DNA from: Auanema rhodensis
Lineage: Eukaryota > Nematoda > Chromadorea > Rhabditida > Rhabditidae
Length of the DNA: 64,000 bases
NCBI GenBank assembly: GCA_964057225.1
Contig: OZ059898.1
Location: 11,470,001-11,534,000 of the forward strand
Direction of reading: 5' to 3'
In this document: positions 1 through 10,057 of the stretch, one piece after another
Layout of the letters: the number at the start of each line of letters is the position of its first letter
How positions within the stretch are numbered: position 1 is the first letter of the stretch
Translations under genes and position numbers: made by a program
Notes under the pieces: model-generated
Database searches by the model: none
The model's input: the letters and a program-made list of their open reading frames with translations, nothing else
What the model was told of the DNA's origin: nothing

Positions 1-594
1 ATCGCTAATCGCTTGATCGTCAATCGAGTTCAATTAGATTTGTCTAATGCCTACTCAGCTATATGAAAATCGAAAGTACAAATGTCCAGCTGATGATCAA
101 GACAGAAAATGCGGCTTCAGGTCATTTTTACGAAAAAGCAGTGTATCGTCTTCAGTTTGACAGATGACAAAACCTGTTATCTATAGACGTTTGGGAAGTG
201 GCGTCAACCTATCGTAGCAAAAAGGAGAGCTGAACGGACAGAGAAAGAAGCGTCAATATCGGAATGACGTCTTAACTGTTTTCTAATGCAAAAAAACGTT
301 TAAGGTATTCAGAACTATAAGAAGGATTAGCATGAAGGCCTTATGACGATTAGATGAACTGTAAGATAAACTATTCTGAATCGCTAACTCAGTATGATGT
401 CGGATTAGAAAAGACTATTAATGAGTTCAGATAATGCATGATCTCATACTGTGCAAATCAATCTTCAAACTATTCTAACGAAAATGGTTGAATATAACCT
501 GTTTGACAGTTTTTGATAGGCTCATCAAGAAATACTTATGAATATGAATGTTTTTATCACGAGAAAAGAATATATCAAAAGATTATAAACTCAC

Positions 595-831
595 ATTGTC
601 CAATCTGAGCTAGAGCTCCTGTAGCTCCAGAAGCAGCACTAGCAGCTCCACTGCCGGCTGCTAACCCTACAAATTTATGAAAAATCGTTAACAGACAATT
701 TAAAAAACTGTGCCTCCTCCTAATCCGGACCCAAGCAATGAGGTAGCTATTTGAGCGATTTCAGCAAATTGTCCATGAACTAACGGAGTAGATGCAATGA
801 GGAACAAGAGACAGTTTAGTTGAGGCCGCAT
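595..831 (-). CDS. Small secreted nematode protein, 5' part (partial)
   Basis: Two exons on the minus strand, about 714-831 and 595-666. The ATG at 829-831 sits two bases after a TTTCAG-type acceptor, suggesting trans-splicing. The first ~20 residues are a typical signal peptide (hydrophobic core, ending in VHG before a Gln). The mature part is rich in Gly, Ala and Ser (GSGLGGG, then repeated small residues, then LAQIGQ). The next exon was not found, so the gene probably continues beyond the left edge of the window. The intron needs either a GC donor at 712-713 to keep the frame, or a base error: the nearer GT donor (after 709) leads to an immediate TAG in exon 2. No domain family is recognised; a small secreted repeat-like protein is all that can be said. 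Confidence 0.5.
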
Positions 832-2570
832 GCCTGAAATGAAGAAAATCTGAATGATGTATGTATAGATTAAGAGAAGAATCAAAAAAGATATCCAAGT
901 CTTTTTAGAAACAAAAAGACTCAAAGAAACATAACGACGGAAGTTTTATGTTTAAAGGTTCGCTATCCGAATAATAGTCAGTACATAGCTGACCTCGAAA
1001 TTCTTTTTCGAGAATTCTCAGCTATAAAGGCTGTGATCTCAATGTCTGGAGGCTGATTAGATTTTTTAGCTGTGGAAATAGTGAGCTATGAATAGAGAAA
1101 GAATAGGAACATACAGAAAGGTGTAGAGAAATAATGAGAAAAGAGGATATGAAAGAGAATAAGCTGTAGAGAGTATATGAGAAACAAAGCTTTTTTTCTG
1201 AAATTAATGTCTGTTTGTAGAAAAGGTCACGAAGACAGTTAAGGTAATACTGGAACTAGAATGAATATATGAGCTACTACGGAACAAAACCAATTTGCAT
1301 AGTTTTCGTATCAAGAAAGAATATACAGATCATTTGTTTATGAAAATGATTGAAAAATCCGGCTTTTTATGAATTTAAACAACTGGTTGGTTTTGGCCAG
1401 CTATGGATCTCAGATGATGTTGGGCAGAACACGAAAAACCTGCTATCTAAACTGCCGATGAAGCAGAATAAGCGTTAATGTGGTAAAGCTAGAGACGAAT
1501 AAATTAATTAACAATTGAACTTATAAACACCTTATAAACATAAACGGCTTATACATGATAGTTAAAGAAATAAATTTCGAAATGAAGATGTTACTTGAGG
1601 AATTGGATGACATTGTGCAGCATAATGAAAACGACATAATTACCATGAACGACATTATTCACATCAAAATCAACAATAGGCTCTATAAACGGTAAAGAAG
1701 ATTCAAATAGATTCTCTAGGTAATAGAAATCCACCTCATCTAAGTACAATAGCTGAGAGATTCTGATGTGATTGACAATGGCCAATAGCTAGCCGCTACT
1801 AGCCAAGACCGTTTGTCCACTCTAGTTTCGGAACGAAATAGGCGAAGAAATAATGAGAGTCCGAGAGAAATATAGAATGATCCGGATAAGGAGGAGTCAG
1901 AGATGAAGACAGGTTTTGTTGCTTCGACAGCAATCATTAAAGCTTTAGCTTAGCATTAGTGACCAACAGCATATACAGCATAAGGAATAATATTTATAAA
2001 AAGCATGTCAATAGTGATATCAGATATATTGGAACATGCATAGATATCATAATGAACATTGCCCTATAAGCAAAGATCATCGGAATTATCTAAAAAATCA
2101 CGTTTTGGTAACCCTGAAGAAAAATCTTGAGAATGCGAATCACAGCATTCACCGATTATCGTTTCAATGCTTCTTAATTTCGTTTCGGAATAAATGGAAT
2201 ATAAGTTGATCGATCCTTCTTTATATGGTCTCAACTTTCTTATTTTTCCCTCGTCATTTGATCTTTGTAGAATTCCGTATGTAACTTCGAAGTTTTGAAT
2301 GTATCTAGGTTTAATCGAGTACTCATATAAATCTAGTCTAATGACAATTGCTAATTAATTACTTAAACAGTTTCAAAGAATTATATTATTTCTAAATCAT
2401 TGCAAACAGTTTTTTTTTGTTTGAAAAAAAGTTTTTTTTCGAAATCACACTTATCATTCGGCTTTTGCCATTCAGGATTTCGAAGAAGCTAGTGTCAAAC
2501 ATATCACTAAATGCCAGAAAAGGAAATGATAAAAGTGTTTATAGAAAATCGTTCTATGCTAGATTGATAA

Positions 2571-2921
2571 ATGAATGTGACATTTCCAAAAAATCGTAAC
2601 ATAATTATGGGAAAAGGCATTAAACATAGATTACATACTTTGTTGTTTGGCTTAACTGGATATGCCAAACTACATTTTAGATATGTACAAGATACATACA
2701 ATAGATTTCAAAGAATAGGAGGACCAAAAGTTGTTCATTCGTTTAAAGCATTAATGATTTTATCAAAAAGAAAACTTCTTATGAGAATCTGGAAATTCTG
2801 CAAATTAATGATTTGCTTTAGAAGATATTCGGATGTATGCCATGCTGGAATTTTGAGATATGCTCAAAGAAAAGAAGATCTATTAAAGAAAAAAACAATT
2901 TATTCAAACAATACTATTTGA
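2571..2921 (+). other. Uncertain 116-codon open frame
   Basis: A plus-strand frame of 116 codons, Lys/Arg/Ile rich, starting MNVTFP and ending with a TGA at 2919-2921. It overlaps the likely 3' UTR of the kinase gene on the other strand. Its base composition is as AT-rich as the surroundings, there is no recognisable domain and no signal peptide. A shorter frame at 2417-2599 overlaps its start in another frame. It could be a small single-exon gene, a decayed copy of something, or chance; chance is the leading view. Confidence 0.12.
2899..2904 (-). other. Polyadenylation signal AATAAA
   Basis: TTTATT on the plus strand, that is AATAAA on the minus strand, about 118 bases after the stop codon of the receptor kinase. 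Position and sequence fit its cleavage and polyadenylation signal. Confidence 0.45.
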
Positions 2922-3021
2922 AAAACCCGTTAATTGGAACCATAACAAGAAAAAAACTATAAATTCAAGAAATAACCAAATTGATTTACATAACATTCGG
3001 AAGAATTACATCCAAAATAAT

Positions 3022-5463
3022 TTACACGTTGTCGAACTGTATATTCGCTGGTCTTGTAGATCTTGGAGCTAAATACCCATAACTCTCTGTAGCTCTTTCT
3101 AGCAATCCAGCAAACTTGATACATAACTTTAAAAAAATGAAATATCAGCTTGATGTTTAAAAACTGAGCAAAACCTGTCTAAACGTGGGACGTTGTCGAG
3201 GCTCGATATGCCAACAAAGATTCATAATCTCATACCTATAAATATATATCATTTGGTGTGAAAAATTGTGAAAATAGTAAAATCTTACACTTCATCGGTG
3301 CAATGGTCTGTTTGGATAAGTCGTCCACCTTTCTGTAAATGATCCAATAAATCGGTGGTTTGGACTCCACTAAATGGCACATCTCCTAGAGAAAATAATT
3401 CCCAAAGAAGGACACCATATGACCAACTGAAACAGCATCATTCAAAATAATTGATTAAGAAAATTAAACAATTACATATCACTTTTGAACGAATATTCAT
3501 ATGACTGTAAACTTTCCGGAGCCATCCACTTGAGCGGCAGTCGGCCACCCCTAGCTGTATATAGCAGGCTATCAGTTAGTCGGCAAAGCCCAAAATCAGC
3601 AATCTGAACAAAAAGACTGAAGAAATTGAAAAATAAATAAATAGAAACCTTGCATTGTTTTAAACCATCAACCAAAATATTACGTGCAGCGATATCTCGA
3701 TGAATGCAACCTACGCTATTCAAATATTCCTAGAACAAAAGCAGTTACATATAACTAATAACAGTTCAAATACCAATCCATTGCTAATTTGCCAAGAAAA
3801 TGATAACAAATCTTTTATTTTCAGAGTCTCAGTACCGTGTGGACCCTGCAAACATTGAAATAGTAAAGATATGTTTTCATATTTACAAACATCCTTAATT
3901 TCCTGACGTTTTTCTCGAATGTAATGGAGCAAATCTCCTCTTTCACAGTATTCTACAAGCAAAAGAGGAGATTTCGCATCAGCAACATAGCCTAACAGAG
4001 AAACAAGATGTGGATGATATGCCAAAGATTTCATAAAATTGATTTCCTGCATGAAGTCCGATCTAGCGATTTCATCAGCAAACGAAGGCAGCATCTTGAC
4101 AGCAACTTCGCAATCATGTAGCGCTGCTGTTCGAATACCAGGAAACACTCTTGAGACAGGAGCCTCCCCGATTATCTTTCCTGCAAAATTATTAATATGA
4201 TATTTACCGCAACAGATTTAGCATATCAAACCAAAGAACACATTACAGAAAGCACCACTTCCGAGTTTATGTTCATAATCTATAATAAGACTGGTCCTAG
4301 GTAATTCCCAGGGATCGGCTCTTAAACATGAAATTACGTTGTTGAAAATATTGACAGAGAAACAAGTTGAAAATATTGATGTAATTTACCTAACAATAGG
4401 TGGACTGTCCTCTTGCTTGACATAAGAATTTTCACTCGGAACAACAATAGGAAACAACATGTTCCTCCGTCTCTTCTACAATAAGATGTTCGAATTATAT
4501 TAATTCCCAGAATTCCAGCTTACTTTTCGACATTTTTTATACCAGCATACTATTATTATTGTAATTATGAGTAAAAATGCAAAAACGCCACATCCTATAC
4601 CAACACCTACTGAAATTTCTTAAAATAAGTCTTTTTGCCTACATGAACAGTGTTAGTTCAATAGCTCCGGATTTTATTTACATTAGAAGTTGATAAGAGA
4701 GATATTTGAAAAGAAAAGAGTTTTTACTACTTAAACAATACAAAAAATTAATTAGAAACTTACGCTTCATAGCCATATTGTTTTGATCTTCATTATTTTT
4801 TTCATTTTTATACGGATCGTAGTATGGAAGAGGAATATTGATCGGCATCGGTGTGAAGTTAAACTGAAATGGATGAATAGTTTAAGGAAGAAGAAACACA
4901 TCGGCTGGTTGTGAAAATGGGTATTGAATGATCATTAGCAAGAAAGGTCATAAGTTTAGGTATGACGGAACCCATTGATAAGCTGACTCATATCTTAACT
5001 GGACGACATATTTTTGAGTGAATAGGAAGCATAAAAGCATCGAACATGAATGGATTAATATTTACCAAATTCCTATCATGACTATTTTCTTCTGATGTTA
5101 CTTCGTGTGAACTATATTTCTATAAAAACACGGCTTTATTACGACGCAGTATCTATAGTTAGTGATCCAGTAGAAGGAAACCAAATAACATGACATTTTA
5201 TTTACGACTGTTGTCATACAAGAGAAAACACCAAAAACAGATGAAACGTTTTCTGAAATTTAATAACTTACACTGTTGGAATCAAACATTTTCGAGCTGT
5301 TGAAGAAATAATAAGGATTTGGATCATTTAGAGGGTTCTTCCCAATAATATTAGAAGTCAAATCATAGACAAGAGGTTCAATTTCTCTTCGAGTCGGTGG
5401 AGCTGCTTTTGTGGGCACATGCAACAATAACAGATAAAACACAATAGCACATATGCCTATCAT
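3022..5463 (-). CDS. Receptor tyrosine kinase with short ectodomain (KIN-15/16-like class)
   Basis: Thirteen exons on the minus strand: 5272-5463, 5066-5119, 4764-4863, 4524-4609, 4390-4475, 4232-4320, 3891-4180, 3774-3845, 3649-3729, 3476-3603, 3289-3426, 3175-3235, 3022-3126; about 411 residues. Order: signal peptide (1-20), ~95-residue cysteine-free ectodomain with two N-glycosylation sequons, one transmembrane helix (~117-138) followed by basic WYKKCRK, then a kinase domain. Visible kinase marks: GSGAF loop, AVK lysine, HRDIAARN catalytic loop, DFG, WMAPESL, and DIWSYGVLLWE. The C-terminal tail is only ~30 residues. The tiny ectodomain and total length match the nematode KIN-15/KIN-16 type of receptor kinase; ligand unknown. 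The exon 4232-4320 ends with an in-frame five-residue insertion in the glycine loop; the alternative donor at 4245-4246 would create a TGA (see findings). ATG is two bases after an acceptor. Confidence 0.85.
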
Positions 5464-6150
5464 ACCTAAATGAATATTTTAATATTAAAATCATGAAACT
5501 GAGCGATTTAGTCAAGATCAGCTGTTGAACAAACATCTGATTCACAAGCTTCATCTTTTCAACAACAAAGAGATTCTCTAAACACCACAAAAAGCAAAAA
5601 TTAACCAGATAAAATAGATTAAATGCATGAATTTAGAGAAGAGCACGAAGAGGTATTCCAACTGTTAGTCTGAATGAAAGAAAACTTTATTGACATTTCT
5701 GTCCTGAGTTGATCTTCGATGAGAACAATTCTACTCTGTCTGTCTCTCATTCTGCCATCTGTACATGTCTAGTGCACAGAATATCGGTAATGTTTGCCAT
5801 TCAGATGAGCACGGTCCTCATTTGCTAGTCAGTCTAAGAAAACTAGATAATTTTCTTAAGAAGGATACCAATACGCTCTAACAATATAAATTGGTTAAGT
5901 TTTTGCTCCACGCTCAACTCTAAGGTTACAAGTAAAACAAAATGATCTGGAGACGTGATATTCATCAATATCCCTATCTTTCTTAATACACATTATAAAA
6001 CAATTAAAAAGAAAATTTCATTTCTTAAAAACATAAAACAATTTAATGATGTGACAGTGTGAAAACCAGCAAAGTGTGCGACATATAATTTATATTTCAT
6101 AAACAGTATCACTCAAGGTGTCAAGATCATGCAACCTAGGCTCCCAGTTC
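5464..6150. other. Intergenic region between kinase and nucleoporin genes
   Basis: About 690 bases between two minus-strand genes: the 5' flank of the kinase and the 3' flank of the nucleoporin. Contains no supported open frame. The minus-strand frame at 5378-5590 overlaps the signal-peptide exon in another frame and is a shadow. Confidence 0.5.
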
Positions 6151-9100
6151 TTAAGCATCAGTCTGAAACCACCAAAAATAAATTAAGCACAAAATCAGAA
6201 CCCTCACCTGGGCATCACAGAAAACTTTATAGAATTGAGAGGCGTGTTCCTGAACTTTGAATCTAATTGTGAAAATTTCGTCTCTACCATCAGCTTCTTC
6301 GGAAAAGTCCTGGAATATAGAAGCTAAAAATTAAAAGAAAAAACAATCACCTTGCACATCCAACTGTACACATCTGGCTTATTTGGCTTAGGTCTCAATG
6401 CGGTGTCTTTAGTTATGTTAAAGTTAGCGCAGAGCTTATGAACTTGTTCTCTTCGCATAACCACTCTATATTTACCGGTTTCTGGGTTTTTTAAGATCTA
6501 AAAAAACATTTTAAAAACGGTCAATGATTTTTTTTTGCCAAACCTTAATTTCTCCAATTCCTCTTTCTTTATTTTCTTTAGTTACGGCATCGTATCTGAA
6601 CAACTTGCATCGACCATTGAATAAAATCTGAAAACTTCAACTTTTCTAATACAGTTTTGCATACGCATACCTCCTCGTTCTCTTCGCCCGTTACTACTTG
6701 AACAAGCTCTGGAAGGGGGCAAACTGGTTCGAAATCAACATTTGGCTCAAACTCTCCCTCGCCTTCACCTTCTTCGCCTCCTGATCCTTCTTCATCTTTC
6801 TTCTTGCTTAGGAAAAGCTGTAACAGGTTTTTTATACTACATGCTCTACAATAACGGTAGCCTCACCTTGCTTTTCTGCTGATTAGCAAGCTCGGCTTTA
6901 GCTTTTTCAGTATTTTCCTTAGAGAAAATTCCACCAGTACTGTTAGTAGAAGCAAAGTTAGCGAAGTTAACACCGGTGCTGAAGCCACTTCCAAAAACCT
7001 TTCCAGTAGCAGGTGTAGCAGGAGAAGCATCAGTTTTTTTCTCATTTTTCTCTTCATCCTTGGCAGCAGCTGCAGCAGCTTGGCCGAAGGAGGATGTGCC
7101 CGTGCCGAAAAGGGTTTTACCTGCAAAACTCTTGTTTATCAAATACAACAGAACAAATCTCATACCACTGTTTTTGAATGAAAACTGTACACCTGAGCTA
7201 GGACTAGCGGTAGCGGCAGCGGATGCTGCTGCTGCCGAAGCGGATACAAAAGAAAAACCACTAGCTGGGGTGCCACTAGCTGATGTAGTAGCAGCAGATT
7301 TGTTTCCGCCAAAAATTGATGGTGATGCAGAACCAGCACCGAATGGAGATGCAGCGTTAGATATTCCGGTACTACAACAAAAAACCATAAGCAATTCAAA
7401 GTAATAACCAACCCGAAAATTCCTGGCTTAGCAGCAGTTCCTGTAACGGTTCCTTCTGTGTCCTTAGCGGCAGCGGCAGCAGCTAGACCGAAAGAGAATT
7501 TGGAAGGACCCGATGGGGCGGTTGGAATAATGGACCTATAAACAGTTATCATAAACTACATTAAAATATTTACTGACTTGGGGAATGTATCTTTTCCTCC
7601 AGAACTACCATCCTTATTAACCCCACAACATGGGCAAGTGGTAACACCGGCACCGTTGCGAGTGTAACATCCACTGCAGTTCCATCTGCAATATTGCACG
7701 ATAGTCAACATATAGGAAATAATACTTACTCTCCATCTTTAAGCTTGAATTTATCTCCAAAACCTTGCTGAGGTTCAGTTTCTTTCTTCTCTGCCACTGG
7801 AGCTGGTTCCACTTTCTTTTCTACTTTCTTCTCTACTTTCTTTTCAGCTTTGGGAGTCTCTTTGGAAGGAGTTTTTACTACAAAACAACAACGATAACAT
7901 GGCGTTAGCCACATTTGATCAAAACCTGCGCAGGAAACGGCGTCATTGAACACCTTCATAAATTTATCAGCGATTTCTGGAGAAGCAAAACGAGCGCAGA
8001 ACTGTTCATGGCTTTGCTCTTCATCTGAGAAATCCATGCAATGCCATATAACAGCCTTGTCTTTCTTGGGCATTAGAGAAATAGTCATGCCACTTGACAA
8101 TTGATGATTAGCGCAAACTTTGTGAACCTATATATAAATGTTATAGCGAATAACTTTTTTGCTAACCTGCTCTCTGCGCATAACAACTCTACATTTCAAT
8201 GTTTTTGTATCCTTTAAAACCTTCATAATTCCAGTTCCACGTTCTTTCCATTCCTTGGTTTCCGCGAAACGGAAGAGTTTACATTTCTCCTCGAAAAGAA
8301 TCTTAAAAAAAAATTTTTTTTTCCAAAAACTATATTTAAAGCGTACAGTTTCTCCTTCTTCACCGGTGACAACATCAACAAGATCTGGGAGTGGAATGAC
8401 AGGTTTGAAATCTACTTGAGGTTCAAACTCTTCAACTTTATCTTCATCCTCGTGCTCAGCAGGTTTAGGAGATTCTGAAAAAAATTAATTAATATTTTTG
8501 GGAAAAATCCCTGAAAAACCTTTAACATCTTTCTTAGAACCGAAAATGTTGGATGAGAAGCTTATCGATGGAGTTCCAGTCTCAGAAGCAGGAGATTTTT
8601 CTTCCTAAAAATATAAGAAATTGAAAAAAATTTTGAATTTCACGTTACCTTCTTGATATTACTAATAGGAATAACTGGCTTAGAAGTAGTCTGGCCGAAA
8701 AGATTGGAAGTTGGTTGACTTTGACTGATGTTTCCGAAAGATATGACTGGAGTTTTAGGTGCTTCAGCTGGTTTTGAAGGAGCAGGACTAGCAGTAGAAG
8801 CCGGAACTGACACAGGTGCTTGCGCTTGAGGTAACAAAGAAATGTTTGGATTTGGTACTGTTGCTGGATTTGGAGCTGTTGCTGGTTTCGGAACTGCAAC
8901 TGGCATCGTAGTGGTAGCAATTGGGGTTGCTGGTTTAGGTGAAGCGTTAACAGGCAAACCATTACCGGCATTTCTAAAGAAAAATTGATAAAATTATAAA
9001 GTAGTGATAAAAGGTTACGTCAAAAAATTAGCAAGGGCAGGTAGCATCTGATTCTGAACATGCTGCTGCTGCATTTGCTGTTGTTGTAATTGTTGTTGTT

Positions 9101-9825
9101 GCATTTGGTGCTGCTGCATTTGCTGCTGTTGTTGCAGTACTAACATGCGTAACTAGAAGAATACAACATAAACTGATGAATTTTAACATTTTAAATTACC
9201 TGAGGATCATTCATTAGTACAGCTCTCTGTATGGCATCAGGTCCCATCATCATATTGCTTGGCATGCCAGGGAAATTCTGAAAGGTGATACTAAGTAAAA
9301 CAATTTGATAACTTATTAACTGGCTGTTGCACTTGGGAAGGTATGGCCGGAGTAGCCGCCTGTGTGGCTACACGAGGAGCTTCCTGTTTATTTTCTACTA
9401 AAGTTTTAATCAGATCAATTAGTCTGTTTATTTCTTTTTTGTGAGCATCGCGTAATTCTTCAATCTTAATGAGGAAAATATAGCGGTAACAAATTATCTA
9501 TTGAAGATTAATACCTGTCGGTCAGAGCGATCATCTGTTCTTCTCCAATCTTCTCGGAGACCTTGAATAGAAGCATTGTGTTCAAGCTAAAACAATCATA
9601 ACATAAAATATCCAGCATACGTAAACTAAAATTTTTGATACCTTTAATGACTCGAGAGCAGTTGTAACAGTTTGAATTTGATTAACAAGTTGTTGCTGAG
9701 TTTCAACAACATTGGCCACTATACGAGCCAAGGTCTAAAACATTTTTTTTTAAATTCATTGGTAATAAAAAACTTACTGGCTGTGAAGTTGAAGAAGACG
9801 ATAAACAACTATCGTTTAAGTTCAT
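6151..9825 (-). CDS. npp-9: Nucleoporin NPP-9 / RanBP2(Nup358)-like Ran-binding protein
   Basis: Twenty-one exons, all phases agree: 9778-9825, 9642-9734, 9515-9586, 9321-9464, 9200-9277, 9019-9152, 8649-8973, 8520-8604, 8347-8474, 8167-8301, 7926-8127, 7730-7877, 7578-7685, 7413-7535, 7166-7371, 6867-7120, 6671-6817, 6544-6627, 6351-6497, 6208-6309, 6151-6162; 924 residues. Order: predicted coiled coil (~17-100), Gln-rich segment (~150-185), Pro/Ala-rich linker with FG motifs, RanBD1 domain one (~335-480), Lys/Glu linker, one RanBP2-type zinc finger (~532-556, WNCSGC...CPCC), Ala/Gly/Ser linker with FG-like motifs, and RanBD1 domain two (~775-921). Both RanBDs carry the VVMRREQVHK core that contacts Ran. 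Such proteins sit on the cytoplasmic side of the nuclear pore and bind RanGTP. C. elegans NPP-9 has the same domain types and similar length; lack of TPR and cyclophilin parts separates it from vertebrate RanBP2. Confidence 0.9.
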
Positions 9826-10057
9826 GTTGTGACTGAAAAATGCTGATTTAATTATACAAACGTTAGCATAAATAGAATTATCACTATAAAATCGGAAGTA
9901 GCTGAACTTTATATCTTAACTATTATTTTCGAATTGTGGGCGTGGCCAACATTCCGCGCTTGCCAATGATGTTATTCGTATCGAGACCTATTTCTCCTTT
10001 TCTTTCGAAATTTCAAATGCTTTGAACTTGGAATAGCAGCTAATCAGAATATTCACC
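9826..10057. promoter_or_regulatory. Bidirectional promoter region between npp-9 and WDR70 genes
   Basis: Only 232 bases separate the two divergent start codons. The stretch holds a GC-richer core with GTGGGCGTGGCC at 9936-9947 (a GC/CACCC-box-like motif) and CCAAT at 9963-9967, unusual for this AT-rich sequence. Immediately upstream of the npp-9 ATG is a TTTTTCAG acceptor (CAG at 9833-9835) that leaves a seven-base leader. Shared promoter use is inferred from the geometry only. Confidence 0.5.

Larger units (their letters stand above)
832..3021. other. Intergenic region left of the kinase gene
   Basis: No gene could be supported across most of this stretch. Open frames at 1591-1937 on the minus strand overlap in different frames, lack a clear start or splice chain and are read as chance. 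The plus-strand frame at 2571-2921 is described separately. The 3' end of the receptor kinase transcript probably lies near 2880-2900, where an AATAAA occurs on the minus strand. Confidence 0.5.

Noticed and set aside
1591-1937. Two overlapping minus-strand frames of about 65 codons
   Set aside because: Different frames over the same DNA, no signal of splicing, no recognisable domain.
4390-4397. Idea that the receptor kinase is a pseudogene
   Set aside because: All other exons are open and in phase with intact catalytic motifs, and an in-frame donor exists at the one suspect junction.
6976-7404. 142-codon plus-strand frame
   Set aside because: Antisense shadow of the Ala/Ser/Gly-rich exons of the nucleoporin gene.
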